Made by a program: the position numbers and the translations under genes. From positions 186,001-250,000 of the forward strand of contig NZ_CABVMM010000003.1 of NCBI RefSeq assembly GCF_902499555.1: a stretch of 64,000 bases of DNA. The letters run 5' to 3'. Under the pieces are notes generated by a model, which searched no databases, was not told the DNA's origin, and was given only the letters and a program-made list of their open reading frames with translations. Source of the DNA: Mesonia oceanica. GTDB taxonomy: Bacteria; Bacteroidota; Bacteroidia; Flavobacteriales; Flavobacteriaceae. Shown here in pieces: positions 25,616-35,250 of the stretch (the stretch's first letter is position 1; every line of letters begins with the position of its first letter).

Positions 25616-27412
25616 ATGAAGGAAAAGCTCGATGATCTTATACAGATATGTGAAAATCTTAAAGAGAACGAGGTATTCAAAAAATATATTGAATTTATTC
25701 AATTCCCCTTTTATAGAAATCTAGAAATTGACACCCGTATAACGTTTGATTTTCCTTTAACAGTATTCGTTGGTCAAAATGGTTGTGGTAAGAGTTCTTG
25801 CTTACACGCATTATATGGTGCACCCGATAGATATACCCCCTATAGATTTTGGTTTGATACTAAAGTTGATCCAATAAACTACTATGATGATAAGCGAAAA
25901 AGGCATTCTTTTTGGTACTCGTTTAGAATTGGGAAGGAAACTAAACAAGTAATAAAAGCTAGAATAAAAAGGAATAATGATCCTAATTATTGGGAGACTA
26001 GCCGCCCATTAGCTTGGGCAGGAATGGAAACTAGAAAAAAAAGAAATGATAGAGATAAGCCTATTAAGAAAAATGTTGTTTATCTCGATTTTAGGTCTGA
26101 ACTCAGTGCTTTCGATAAATTTTTTTATTTCGGTACTGTAAAAAACAGAAAATCAAGAAATAAGCAAGAATTTTTAAGAAGAAAGTCCTCTTCTCTCAAT
26201 AAACTTTTTAAAGGTAAGAAAAAAACTATTTATTCTTCAACTAGAAATCTAAATGAAGAATTAGAAATAATATCAAATAAAGAATTAGAATGGATTTCTT
26301 TTATCTTAGGGAGGGCATATAAATCAGGTATTTCAATTAAACATAGGTTATTTCATAGTGAAGGTTATTCTGTTTTATTTTCTACTGAATTTGCCAGTTA
26401 TTCTGAGGCAGTTGCGGGTAGTGGAGAAATGGCAATTGTAAGGTTGGTAAGAGAGATTGTGAGTGCAGAGAAAGAATCGCTAATTTTACTTGATGAACCC
26501 GAAGTTTTTTTACATCCTGGAGCTCAAGAACGACTAAAATATTTTTTATTAGAACAAATTAAACAAAAAAAACATCAAATTGTATTAACTACACATTCCC
26601 CTTCTTTAGTTAGTGGTCTACCTAAGGAATCGATAAAAGTCTTTTATCAAAACCCAAGTAATGGTAGATTTTTAATAAAAGAAAATTTAATTCCTGAACA
26701 GGCTTTTTTTCATTTAGAGTATTTTAATAAAAGTAAAATAAACATTTTAGTAGAGGATTTTTTAGCAAAATCAATTATTGACAGAGTTTTGAATGATTTA
26801 GGAGAAGAAACAAAAAATTTATTTTTAACAAAATTTAACCCAGGAGGAGAGACAATTATAAAAAGTGAATTTATAAAAGTTTTTTGTCAAGAGAAGGATT
26901 CAAAAACTTTTGTGATTTTTGATGGAGATCAAAAGCCTATTAATGATCATCTTGATTGGCGTAATATTCCTTCTAAAAATTTAAATACAAATTATCTACA
27001 GGAAAAGATAAAGTTGCAAACGGGAGTACCATTGAAATTAAACTTAAACAGTAACTCAAGTCAGTTAGAAAAAATAGAACTTCAAAAAAAAATTTTGGAT
27101 TATTATTTAGAGCAAGTTTATTATTTACCAAAAAAAACACCTGAAGAAATTATATGGGATGAAGATTTAGCTTTGAAAACTATGCAATTATATGATGGTG
27201 TTTTTAATAATAAATCGAAATATATAAATAAATTAAATGATAAAAATCTTAAAGGTAAATATGCTATAATAGCAAAGAAAATTTATGGTGATGACAAATC
27301 TGAAAATATTAAATCATTACATAAAATATTTTTAAACTATTGGGAGCAGAAAAAAAATGATGACTTTAAAGAAATAAAAGGAATTTTTAAATGTATTCTG
27401 GAAAAAATTTAG
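25616..27412 (+). CDS. OLD-like ABC ATPase with TOPRIM-like C-terminus
   Basis: A protein of 598 residues. Walker A FVGQNGCGKSS (residues 52-61), an ABC-like signature VAGSGEMAIVRL, Walker B LILLDEPEVFLHP and H-loop TTHSPSLV. After the ATPase, INILVEDFLAK (Glu380) and FVIFDGDQKP (Asp436, Asp438) fit the acidic Glu and DxD of a TOPRIM nuclease centre, as in OLD-family proteins. A tail of about 150 residues follows. OLD-type ATPase-nucleases act in phage defence (for example P2 Old, Gabija GajA). Intact and last gene of the unit; the likely effector. Confidence 0.86.
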   Translation: MKEKLDDLIQICENLKENEVFKKYIEFIQFPFYRNLEIDTRITFDFPLTVFVGQNGCGKSSCLHALYGAPDRYTPYRFWFDTKVDPINYYDDKRKRHSFWYSFRIGKETKQVIKARIKRNNDPNYWETSRPLAWAGMETRKKRNDRDKPIKKNVVYLDFRSELSAFDKFFYFGTVKNRKSRNKQEFLRRKSSSLNKLFKGKKKTIYSSTRNLNEELEIISNKELEWISFILGRAYKSGISIKHRLFHSEGYSVLFSTEFASYSEAVAGSGEMAIVRLVREIVSAEKESLILLDEPEVFLHPGAQERLKYFLLEQIKQKKHQIVLTTHSPSLVSGLPKESIKVFYQNPSNGRFLIKENLIPEQAFFHLEYFNKSKINILVEDFLAKSIIDRVLNDLGEETKNLFLTKFNPGGETIIKSEFIKVFCQEKDSKTFVIFDGDQKPINDHLDWRNIPSKNLNTNYLQEKIKLQTGVPLKLNLNSNSSQLEKIELQKKILDYYLEQVYYLPKKTPEEIIWDEDLALKTMQLYDGVFNNKSKYINKLNDKNLKGKYAIIAKKIYGDDKSENIKSLHKIFLNYWEQKKNDDFKEIKGIFKCILEKI

Positions 27413-27709
27413 CTTTAGCATAATCTAATTAATTACTATTTTGACTTTAACGATTTTATTTGAAAGAACTGTATCAAATTAGATAAAATGATAAACTCTT
27501 ATAAAAAAAATAGAATACTCGAAATCTGGAATGATTATAAAAATTCAGATAAAAGCGTATCGTATACAACAGTTATGGAAATTCCAGAAATAAAAGTATA
27601 GAGGCAAATTGTAGAGACAAAAATCTTAAGCTATTTTCACTTAAATAGGTGGTAATGAAGTTAAAATCGTAAAAGCACTGGGTTTTGTGAAAAACTCATT
27701 TACATACCA
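27413..27709. other. Gap after the island; one 37-codon frame
   Basis: AT-rich. An ATG at 27488 opens 37 codons (MINSYKKNRILEIWNDYKNS and so on, stop at 27599-27601), perhaps a remnant. No terminator and no duplicate of the tRNA-Asp 3' end was seen. Confidence 0.3.
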
Positions 27710-28261
27710 CTACTGCCAATAATTAAATACCTCATCTCCATTTTCATTGTTGCCAACTTTATAAATATTATCCCAATAGATAGTGTTCTCTATTTTTATA
27801 AATACTTTATAATATCCGGGAGCTTTATCTTCTAGGTTTACTGAAAGGTCTGTAGCATTGATGTCTTCTATTTGTATGATAGCTTTATTGGATATGCTTT
27901 CTTCCTTATAAGTATATTCATTAAAAACAGCATTAAAATCTTCATCTTGATAGATTTTATCTTCTTCTGCCGGAACTAACCATATTTTTTCGATTTCATG
28001 GGTATAGTTAGCAGATATAGAGAGCTGGTTTATGGTAGGAATAGGGTAAACGCTAACCTTATTGTAGTCCATAAAAACATTTGGATTTCCTAAGGTTAAG
28101 GGTTGCATATTCGGACTTTGTCTAGCATATAAACCTGTAACCAATTGAATATCGGTTTTATTGGAGGAAGCTGAATCATCATCATCGTTATTACAGGCAG
28201 AAAAGAATAGGCAAATAGCGATAATAGGAATAAGTAAAGACGTAGTGTGATACTTGTTCAT
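27710..28261 (-). CDS. Lipoprotein of unknown function
   Basis: A protein of 183 residues with signal peptide and lipobox (LFFSACNNDDDDSASS, Cys in SAC followed by an Asp/Asn-rich tether typical of surface lipoproteins in this phylum). The mature part has short beta strands and a DUF-like pattern (GYYKVFIKIENTIYWDNIYK). No enzyme motif. Single gene, transcribed away from the tandem UvrA gene. Family not recognised. Confidence 0.75.
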   Translation of the reverse strand: MNKYHTTSLLIPIIAICLFFSACNNDDDDSASSNKTDIQLVTGLYARQSPNMQPLTLGNPNVFMDYNKVSVYPIPTINQLSISANYTHEIEKIWLVPAEEDKIYQDEDFNAVFNEYTYKEESISNKAIIQIEDINATDLSVNLEDKAPGYYKVFIKIENTIYWDNIYKVGNNENGDEVFNYWQ

Positions 28262-28442
28262 ATGGATTGAAAATTATTATAAACTAAAATGGAATTAGTA
28301 AATGGTTAATAAATGCAAAGGTAATTATTTCCTGAAAATAAGAAATTGATACAATGTTCTTAAACAAAAGCCTTCCATAGAATCTTACCCCATCCTTAGA
28401 ATTCTTTATACCTTTGAGCTTTACCCATGCAAATACCTATTT

Positions 28443-31400
28443 ATGCGCCTTAAAAATGCCTATCAAAATAACCTTAAAAATGTATCCTTAAACCTTCCTG
28501 AAAACCAATTGATCGTAGTCACCGGGCTTTCGGGTTCCGGGAAATCTTCCCTTGCGATGGGAACTATTGCCAATGAAGGTTATCGCTATTTTTTAGAAAG
28601 TTTGCCGGCTTATCATCAACAAAATAGTGTAGCCATTCCCACCGCAGAAGTAGATAACATTACAGAATTGCCGCCGGTGGTAAAAGTCGAGCAATCCAAA
28701 CGCTTTCAATCGATCAAAGCGACGTTTGGAACTTTAGCAGAGCTCGCTACCATCTTTAGAGTTTTGTTTGCCCGCTATGCCGGTGAAGAAAAGATGAGCA
28801 AGTCCCTTTTTTCGTTTAACCATCCCAAAGGAGCCTGTGAACAATGCCGTGGCATTGGTGAAGAGGAGTATATCGATTTAAATAAGTTAATTGGTGATGA
28901 AAACAAAACACTACGGGAAGGTGCTATTGTAACCACTTTACCTAACGGATATATTGTCTATTCACAAGTCACGGTTGAGGAATTGAACAAGGTTTGCCAA
29001 GCACATGGGTTTAGCGTTGATATGCCTTGGAAAGAGTTAAGCGACGAGCAAAAAAATGTGATCCTCTACGGAAGCGAGCGTATTCAGGTGTTTTATGGCA
29101 AGCATAGTATTGAGTCCCGCTTACGTTGGCAAGGATTAAAAGCGAAACCCCGGGAAGAAGGCTATTACAAAGGCGTGATGCCCATTATGGAAAATATTCT
29201 TCGACTCGACCGCAACAAAAGTATTTTACGTTTTGTGAGTTCACGAACCTGCCCAAAATGTCATGGAGCCCGAATTAAAGCGGATCATCTTCAGTTTTTG
29301 TGGCAAGGATTGAATTTTCAAGAATGGATGCAACTTCCGTTAAATGATTTATACGATCATCTGCAGCAACTCAAACTGTCTGAAGGAGAGCAGGTTTTAG
29401 TCGATAAAATAAAGACGCAATTGTTCGATTTAATTCGGTTGGGGATGGAGCATTATACCTTGAATACCCCAAGTACAGAAATCTCTTCAGGCGATGGGCA
29501 GCGTATTAAACTCATTAAGCAAGTAAACAGTAGCTTACAGGGGATTTTATATGTATTTGATGAGCCTTCTATTGGGCTTTCTGCTGCCTATCAACAGCAT
29601 TTGCTTTATATTTTACGTCGACTTATCCGCAACGGAAATACCGTGATGGTGGTAGAACATGACCTCGAGTTTATTAGGTCGGCCGATTGGGTGGTCGAGT
29701 TAGGTCCCGGAGCGGGAATTGAAGGAGGGGAAATTCTTTTCAACGGTAAATTACAAGATTTCTTAACAGCAGAAGCATTAATAACACCTACCCGAAAAGC
29801 CTTTGAACAAGAAAAATCAGTTGAAGCCGAAAAACCTACTTCCGCAAATGCGGATGATTTTCAACCTAAAAAACAAGGCTTAAGCGTCATTCGTAAAAAG
29901 ACAAAAGTGATGATTGAAAAAATCACTAGTTTCTGTAAGAAAAATGACTTTCAGCTGTACCAAGTAGACGATCAGCCTATCGGAAAAACACCCCGAAGTA
30001 ATCCTGCTACCTATACCGGATTGGCCGATAAAATTCGGGATTTACTGGCAAAAACAAAAGATGCGAAACAAGCAAAACTTAGCAAAAGTGCATTTTCCTT
30101 TAACAACAAAACGGGACGTTGTCCGCATTGCGAAGGCGCCGGCGTGATTACTTTGTCGATGAGCATGTTGGGAACGGTCAATCAAACCTGTCCGCATTGT
30201 TTGGGGAAGCGCTTTCAACCCGAAGTATTACAAGTAAACTGGAACCATAAAAACATTGCTGATATTTATGAACTTAGCATCGATGAGGCAATTGAGTTCT
30301 TTTCTGAAGAAAAAAAGTTGGCTGTGATTTTATCGCTTATGCAACAATTAGGCTTAGGCTATTTGAAACTTGGGCAAGCCTCCAATACCCTGTCGGGAGG
30401 GGAAGCGCAACGAATTAAATTGACAAAGCATTTCGCGAAATCGGCTAAAAAAACCTTGTTGCTTCTAGAGGAACCCAGTATAGGTTTGCACCAACAAAAT
30501 GTAGAACAATTACTGGCAGCCCTACATCAACTCAAAACACAAACCGCCGGTATTATTTGCATAGAGAATCATGAATTATTTCAACATGCCGCTGATGTTT
30601 GGCTCGATAATGCTGAAGTAGTTCCGTACGAAGAGCCACCACTTCCTAAAGCGCAACGCCAAGATGTGATTTCGATTACCGGAGCGCGAACACATTCGTT
30701 AAAAGATTTGAATGTCGAATTTCCGAAGCAGCAATTATCGGTGGTTACCGGTATTTCGGGTTCTGGAAAATCCTCGTTGGTTATCGATACCTTGCATGGT
30801 TATGGTCTGCAAGAAATGACCAAGCAGTTTTCAAGTTACGAACAATCAAGAGTGGGCGTGAATTTTCAATTAGAAGTGGAGCATATTGAAGGTTTAACAC
30901 CAAGTATTTGCATTAGCCGAAAGGAGAAAAACTTTACCGAACGTTCTGATATCGCCAAACAGACCGATATAGATAAAAGTTTGCGTTTTGCTTTTTCCAG
31001 AAAGGCACAATATGAAGGCAAAGATTGGACGGCAAGTCATTTTTCCAATCAGCATGAATTAGGGAAATGTGCTATATGTGACGGCTTAGGCGAAGAGCAA
31101 TTGCCCGACCCACAGAAAGTGGTTATCGATGCGCAACAAAGTATTGCTGAAGGAGTGTTTTTGCATAACAAAGCCTTGGCTTATTATGGTAATCCTGATG
31201 GACAATATATGGCGATTTTAAAAGAAGTGGGGAAGGAATATGGTTTCGATTTGCAAACACCGTTTCAAAAGCTGACGCCTGAGCGGAAAGAGATTATTTT
31301 CTTTGGAATTCCAGATCAACAATGGGAAGCCATTTGGGAGTTTAAAACCAAAACCCGAACAGGAACGCAAGCATTGAATATGGTTTGGGAAGGCTTATTT

Positions 31401-32933
31401 TCTTACCTGCGGGAAGAATATTTAAAGACCCGAAAAAACAAAAACATTAAAGCTTTACAAGCCTTACTTTCCCCACAGGTATGTAGCCATTGTGAAGGGA
31501 GTGGTTTACAACCTGAACGTTTAGCTATTCAAATTGGTGGAAAGTCAATACACGAATTAAAAACGATGAATTTTAAGGTTTTTGCTGAATTTTTAGCGGG
31601 AAGCTCCAAGTTCATCAACATCGATCGAGATTTAGGGAAACGCTTAGAAGAGCATTTAAAAACGACGCTTCAGCGAGCTCAACAATTGCATATTGATTAT
31701 TTACAATTGAATCGGAAATCGAAAACCTTAAGCGGTGGAGAGCAACAGCGGGTAGCCTTAATTAAGCAGTTGAATAGCCCATTGCAGGGAGTGACGTATT
31801 TATTAGATGAACCTTCCGCAGGCTTATCACAAGACAATATTCCTGATTTGATCAAGTTGTTGCAAGAATTGGTTAAGAAGGGAAATACGGTAATTGTGAT
31901 TGAACATCATAAAGATATTATCTTGGCAGCCGATCAATTATATGAAATTGGACCGAAAGCCGGGAAATTGGGTGGAGCATTGATGTTTCAAGGCAGTCCG
32001 CAAGATTATTTAAAAACATCTACATGTCATCCATTTCTAAAAAAAGCTGCGGCACCGGTACAACTTCAAGAGGGGAAGAAGCATATTCATTTTCAGCAAA
32101 TTAAAAAACACAGTTTACAGAAGGAACATTTAGCCATTCCTGTGGGCGGAATTACGGCGATCACCGGGAAATCGGGTGTTGGGAAAACAACTTTGATCAA
32201 AGAAGTATTAATGCCGAGTATTGAACAAGGAAAACCGGTCAATTGTTTATCAATTGATTTTCCTTCAGATTACTCCGGCGTTGATTATTTTGAGCCGAAA
32301 AAGCTTCGTGCGCATCACAAAACCTTGTTGGTGGATTATTTAGATTTGTTGAACCCGATCACTAAATTATTTGCCAAGGAAACCGAAAAACCGGCGCGCT
32401 ATTTTTCTTATAAAAACAAAAGTAGCCAATGCCCAAACTGTAAAGGAAAAGGCGTGGTAGAAACCAGCTTGGATGTAGTAGCCAATGCCGTTGAGGTTTG
32501 TGAGCTTTGCCAAGGAACACGCTATCAACAAGAGGTATTGGGTTTTAAAGTAGAAGACAAGAATATTGCAGAGGTACTTGCCTGCAGCATTTCAGAATTA
32601 GGAGATTGGTTGCAAAATTTTAACCTAAAATCTTCCGTAGAAAATTTTCTTCAGCAGTTAATTCAGATAGGTTTGGGACATTTAGCTATTGATCAGGCGG
32701 TTACTTCGCTATCTTCTGGAGAAAAACAGCGCTTGCTATTATTAAATTGGCTTCAGAAGCCTGAAGAAAATCAGCTTTATTTGTTAGATGAACCCAGTAC
32801 CGGATTGCATTATGCCGATATTGATTTGTTATTTAACATCCTCCGGCAACTTAGTAAAACCAATGAGGTGATCGTTATTGACCATAACCCTTATTTGTTA
32901 GAAAAAATAGGAGTAGGTATGGTATTGGATTAG
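28443..32933 (+). CDS. Tandem UvrA-like protein with four ABC modules
   Basis: A protein of 1,496 residues, against about 940 for normal UvrA. Modules alternate as UvrA halves I-II-I-II. Walker A: GLSGSGKSS (28-36), none clear in module II, GISGSGKSS (from 770), GKSGVGKTT (from 1242). Signatures: ISSGDGQR (347), LSGGEAQR (650), LSGGEQQR (1096), LSSGEKQR (1423). Each module has a pair of CxxC zinc motifs (for example CEQC/CPKC, CPHC/CPHC). Module II keeps KTPRSNPATYTG. It looks like two short UvrA2-type subunits fused into one chain. UvrA-like ATPases bind damaged or drug-modified DNA. It is a single gene; TACCTTTG at 28409-28416 may be its -7 motif. Confidence 0.9.
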   Translation: MRLKNAYQNNLKNVSLNLPENQLIVVTGLSGSGKSSLAMGTIANEGYRYFLESLPAYHQQNSVAIPTAEVDNITELPPVVKVEQSKRFQSIKATFGTLAELATIFRVLFARYAGEEKMSKSLFSFNHPKGACEQCRGIGEEEYIDLNKLIGDENKTLREGAIVTTLPNGYIVYSQVTVEELNKVCQAHGFSVDMPWKELSDEQKNVILYGSERIQVFYGKHSIESRLRWQGLKAKPREEGYYKGVMPIMENILRLDRNKSILRFVSSRTCPKCHGARIKADHLQFLWQGLNFQEWMQLPLNDLYDHLQQLKLSEGEQVLVDKIKTQLFDLIRLGMEHYTLNTPSTEISSGDGQRIKLIKQVNSSLQGILYVFDEPSIGLSAAYQQHLLYILRRLIRNGNTVMVVEHDLEFIRSADWVVELGPGAGIEGGEILFNGKLQDFLTAEALITPTRKAFEQEKSVEAEKPTSANADDFQPKKQGLSVIRKKTKVMIEKITSFCKKNDFQLYQVDDQPIGKTPRSNPATYTGLADKIRDLLAKTKDAKQAKLSKSAFSFNNKTGRCPHCEGAGVITLSMSMLGTVNQTCPHCLGKRFQPEVLQVNWNHKNIADIYELSIDEAIEFFSEEKKLAVILSLMQQLGLGYLKLGQASNTLSGGEAQRIKLTKHFAKSAKKTLLLLEEPSIGLHQQNVEQLLAALHQLKTQTAGIICIENHELFQHAADVWLDNAEVVPYEEPPLPKAQRQDVISITGARTHSLKDLNVEFPKQQLSVVTGISGSGKSSLVIDTLHGYGLQEMTKQFSSYEQSRVGVNFQLEVEHIEGLTPSICISRKEKNFTERSDIAKQTDIDKSLRFAFSRKAQYEGKDWTASHFSNQHELGKCAICDGLGEEQLPDPQKVVIDAQQSIAEGVFLHNKALAYYGNPDGQYMAILKEVGKEYGFDLQTPFQKLTPERKEIIFFGIPDQQWEAIWEFKTKTRTGTQALNMVWEGLFSYLREEYLKTRKNKNIKALQALLSPQVCSHCEGSGLQPERLAIQIGGKSIHELKTMNFKVFAEFLAGSSKFINIDRDLGKRLEEHLKTTLQRAQQLHIDYLQLNRKSKTLSGGEQQRVALIKQLNSPLQGVTYLLDEPSAGLSQDNIPDLIKLLQELVKKGNTVIVIEHHKDIILAADQLYEIGPKAGKLGGALMFQGSPQDYLKTSTCHPFLKKAAAPVQLQEGKKHIHFQQIKKHSLQKEHLAIPVGGITAITGKSGVGKTTLIKEVLMPSIEQGKPVNCLSIDFPSDYSGVDYFEPKKLRAHHKTLLVDYLDLLNPITKLFAKETEKPARYFSYKNKSSQCPNCKGKGVVETSLDVVANAVEVCELCQGTRYQQEVLGFKVEDKNIAEVLACSISELGDWLQNFNLKSSVENFLQQLIQIGLGHLAIDQAVTSLSSGEKQRLLLLNWLQKPEENQLYLLDEPSTGLHYADIDLLFNILRQLSKTNEVIVIDHNPYLLEKIGVGMVLD

Positions 32934-32942
32934 GTTAAAAAA

Positions 32943-32970
32943 ATCAGGGAAATTTTTTAATTTCCCTGAT
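32943..32970 (-). terminator. Terminator of the DsrE-DoxDA unit
   Basis: Perfect 12-base stem ATCAGGGAAATT / AATTTCCCTGAT with a TTTT loop. The T run follows on the minus strand, so it ends the DoxDA transcript; it also lies just after the UvrA-like stop. Confidence 0.82.
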
Positions 32971-32979
32971 GAAGTTAGC

Positions 32980-33999
32980 TTAGGATTTTTCCAGTTGATG
33001 AGACCAACTGGCACCACTAATATCGGTCAATTTAAGTTTGTAATTGCCTTTGGATAAATGCTTGAATTGTTCATTTTTAAAACTTAAGGTGGCTTTAGCA
33101 CCTAAAGGAATGACCAAACTATGTTTTCCGGGTTCAATCTTGGACACATACTTATTCTCGATTTGATGGCTTTCGAGTTGCGCTAAGTCTTCTTGATGAT
33201 AAGCGATGACTTCTTTGTTTTCAGCATCAAAAACTTCCACTTTTATCAGCCAAGACCCATATACATCAACGCCTTCTGTTCGATAAACTTGAAAAGAAAG
33301 CTTGTTTTCGTTTATTTTTCCTTGACTGATTTCCAATTTGGGTTTCACCGATTTGTTGTGAAGTTTACCCCACAAGCCGCCATGAAAAATATGATTCGTG
33401 CCTAGCGTGATGCCTAAAATCACCAAAGAACTTATCAAAACTACTTTTGGGAAAATACTTGTTTTTATAGGAATGCTGCCTGAGCCTAACCAAGCAAAGT
33501 ATTTCTTTTGTGTGAATGGATATTGCTTTTGAAGCCAATATCCATCCATAGAATACTTGCCACTTCCTGTAAGAAACAGTACAAATCCTGCAGCGATCCC
33601 TAAGACCCCAATTTGCCATTCGTCAAGACAAGTGGTGCCAATCCAACCGGAACCTAATAGGATCCCAAGGGCTAAGCCTATTATTCCGATACTCATTAAT
33701 CGTGTAAACGCTCCAAGCATTAAACTTAAACCTACCAAACCTTCAATAATGGTAAATGCTAGCATATTGATCCATAATATATCGGGATGTTCAACGAGGT
33801 ATTCTATAAGGGGTTTGATGCCGAGTGCATTGGGTAAAAAGTGATTAAATTTCTTACCGATATAGCCGGCAAATTCGGGGTCGAGTTTGGGTGCCAATAC
33901 AGTTCTTCTCCAAAAAGCAGAAAAATACGTCCAGCCCACGACAAGTCGTAAGGCTAAGGCCAAAAGACCACTATCGTTTTTTATGGTTAAATGATTCAT
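32980..33999 (-). CDS. DoxD-DoxA fusion (TQO-type membrane protein)
   Basis: A protein of 339 residues. The N-terminal half is a DoxX/DoxD four-helix membrane domain (ALRLVVGWTYFSAFWRR, then LNMLAF-type helices and GLVGLSLMLGAFTRLMS). After an extra membrane helix (about 185-205) the C-terminal half is a periplasmic beta domain like DoxA (SGASWSHQLEKS end). DoxD and DoxA make the thiosulfate:quinone oxidoreductase of some archaea, and fused forms occur in Bacteroidota. It starts 3 bases after the stop of a DsrE-like gene. A role in sulfur compound oxidation is supported by family and context, not proven. Confidence 0.8.
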   Translation of the reverse strand: MNHLTIKNDSGLLALALRLVVGWTYFSAFWRRTVLAPKLDPEFAGYIGKKFNHFLPNALGIKPLIEYLVEHPDILWINMLAFTIIEGLVGLSLMLGAFTRLMSIGIIGLALGILLGSGWIGTTCLDEWQIGVLGIAAGFVLFLTGSGKYSMDGYWLQKQYPFTQKKYFAWLGSGSIPIKTSIFPKVVLISSLVILGITLGTNHIFHGGLWGKLHNKSVKPKLEISQGKINENKLSFQVYRTEGVDVYGSWLIKVEVFDAENKEVIAYHQEDLAQLESHQIENKYVSKIEPGKHSLVIPLGAKATLSFKNEQFKHLSKGNYKLKLTDISGASWSHQLEKS

Positions 34000-34002
34000 A
34001 TT

Positions 34003-34416
34003 TTATATGCTTAGCGTTAAAAATCCTTTTTTGGCGAGTTGAAAACCGTATAAAATTCCATTTTCGGTGACTTTCAATTCAGTCGGTAAATCTTTTTCGT
34101 TGAGGTTCAATTTCTTTAATGAAATTCCGCATGCAAAAACTTTCACCGCTTGCTTATGAGCCGTTTTCAGAAGTGCCGTAAATTCGGGATTATCTTGAGT
34201 CTCTTGAAGGGTTTTTCCGCAGAAAATCACATGAAATTCTCCAAATTTATTGCCGTCCTCTTCTTGAAGTGCTGTGGCGGTTTGTAAAATGGGTTGCAGT
34301 TGTTGAATGTTTTTAGAAAGCACCACATAATTATTTTTGGTCTGTGCGTTTATGGTTGAATTTCCTATTCCGAAGAAGAAAAATAAGGAACAGAAAATGA
34401 GCATTAAATTTTTCAT
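34003..34416 (-). CDS. Exported DsrE-like protein
   Basis: A protein of 137 residues with a signal peptide (LIFCSLFFFFGIGNSTINAQ) and a DsrE/F-like fold: KNNYVVLSKNIQQLQ, FHVIFCGKTLQET, and VKVFACGISLKKL, where the cysteine in ACGISL sits at the position of the sulfur-carrying Cys of DsrE-type proteins. It is the first gene of the unit with DoxDA, so both probably handle thiosulfate or sulfane sulfur in the periplasm. The family match is good; the exact substrate is inferred. Confidence 0.78.
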   Translation of the reverse strand: MKNLMLIFCSLFFFFGIGNSTINAQTKNNYVVLSKNIQQLQPILQTATALQEEDGNKFGEFHVIFCGKTLQETQDNPEFTALLKTAHKQAVKVFACGISLKKLNLNEKDLPTELKVTENGILYGFQLAKKGFLTLSI

Positions 34417-34581
34417 TGTTCATATATTAAATTGATGATATAGTTAAATAAACCCTTATGTTGAATAAGCGTTTTAAAAATGTAGTAATGGCTTAAGTGA
34501 AATTTGCTGTATAAAGCTTACGCTAGAATTTTCTTTTCCGTTTTGTGAAATAGAAAGAAATACTTGAAGCAATAATTCAGC

Positions 34582-34977
34582 TTAAGCTAAAGTAGGATTT
34601 GGAAGATGATCCCTGAAATTTTGATAGAGAATGTATAGGGGAACCGATTTGTTTCTCCGAGTTTGAGAAGCATTTATCAGGCAAGGCTGATTTTTAATTT
34701 CAGCTGCGTTCCAACAGAACGAAATAGGAGTTGGTAAAACTGCATAAAGTTGAACTTCTGCAGTATTTGCAGATGAAATTGTAGCAATTTCTTTAGCAGT
34801 AACACAAGCTGTTTTGCTGAGTGTCGATTTGCTTTTATTGCTGGCTGCAGTGGTTGTTACTCCAATTTCAGCCTGAATTAAATTTCGGACCTTGCAAGGT
34901 GAAAGTAATAACAAGGCTATGAGTAGCGTTACAGAAACACTATGAAAAAGGGCCGTATGTTTTTTACTTACTTCCAA
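34582..34977 (-). CDS. Small exported protein of unknown function
   Basis: A protein of 131 residues with an N-terminal hydrophobic segment (FHSVSVTLLIALLLLSPCKV), then a Ser/Thr-rich stretch and a basic tail (NASQTRRNKSVPLYILYQNF). The cysteine in SPC could be a lipobox. No family recognised. The gap 34978-35250 upstream holds no gene; it has a weak AACCTCT/AGAGGTT pair about 60 bases apart. Confidence 0.55.
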   Translation of the reverse strand: MEVSKKHTALFHSVSVTLLIALLLLSPCKVRNLIQAEIGVTTTAASNKSKSTLSKTACVTAKEIATISSANTAEVQLYAVLPTPISFCWNAAEIKNQPCLINASQTRRNKSVPLYILYQNFRDHLPNPTLA

Positions 34978-35250
34978 AAATTAAATTGAATAGATCATTT
35001 TGATGGAGCCTCTAATACCGCTAAAATACAAGTTTTTTTGGAACTATAGGCTTACGGGATTTGTTAGATGAACGCCTTTTTGGATAAAATAGTATTTTTA
35101 ATTGGTGCTTTTATAGAAACAAAACCTCTAAGCCTGCATCGAACTCTTTTTATCTTTTTAAGTCCAAATCCGTTCAGAGGTTAATTTCGCTCAGTTGTTT
35201 ATTTACTTTTGATCAAAAGACTGATAGTTTGTTATAGTCTGAAAACTTCT

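Noticed and set aside
27413..27709. att duplicate of the tRNA-Asp end
   Set aside because: Looked for the GTCCAGACC end of the tRNA in the gap after the island; no match.
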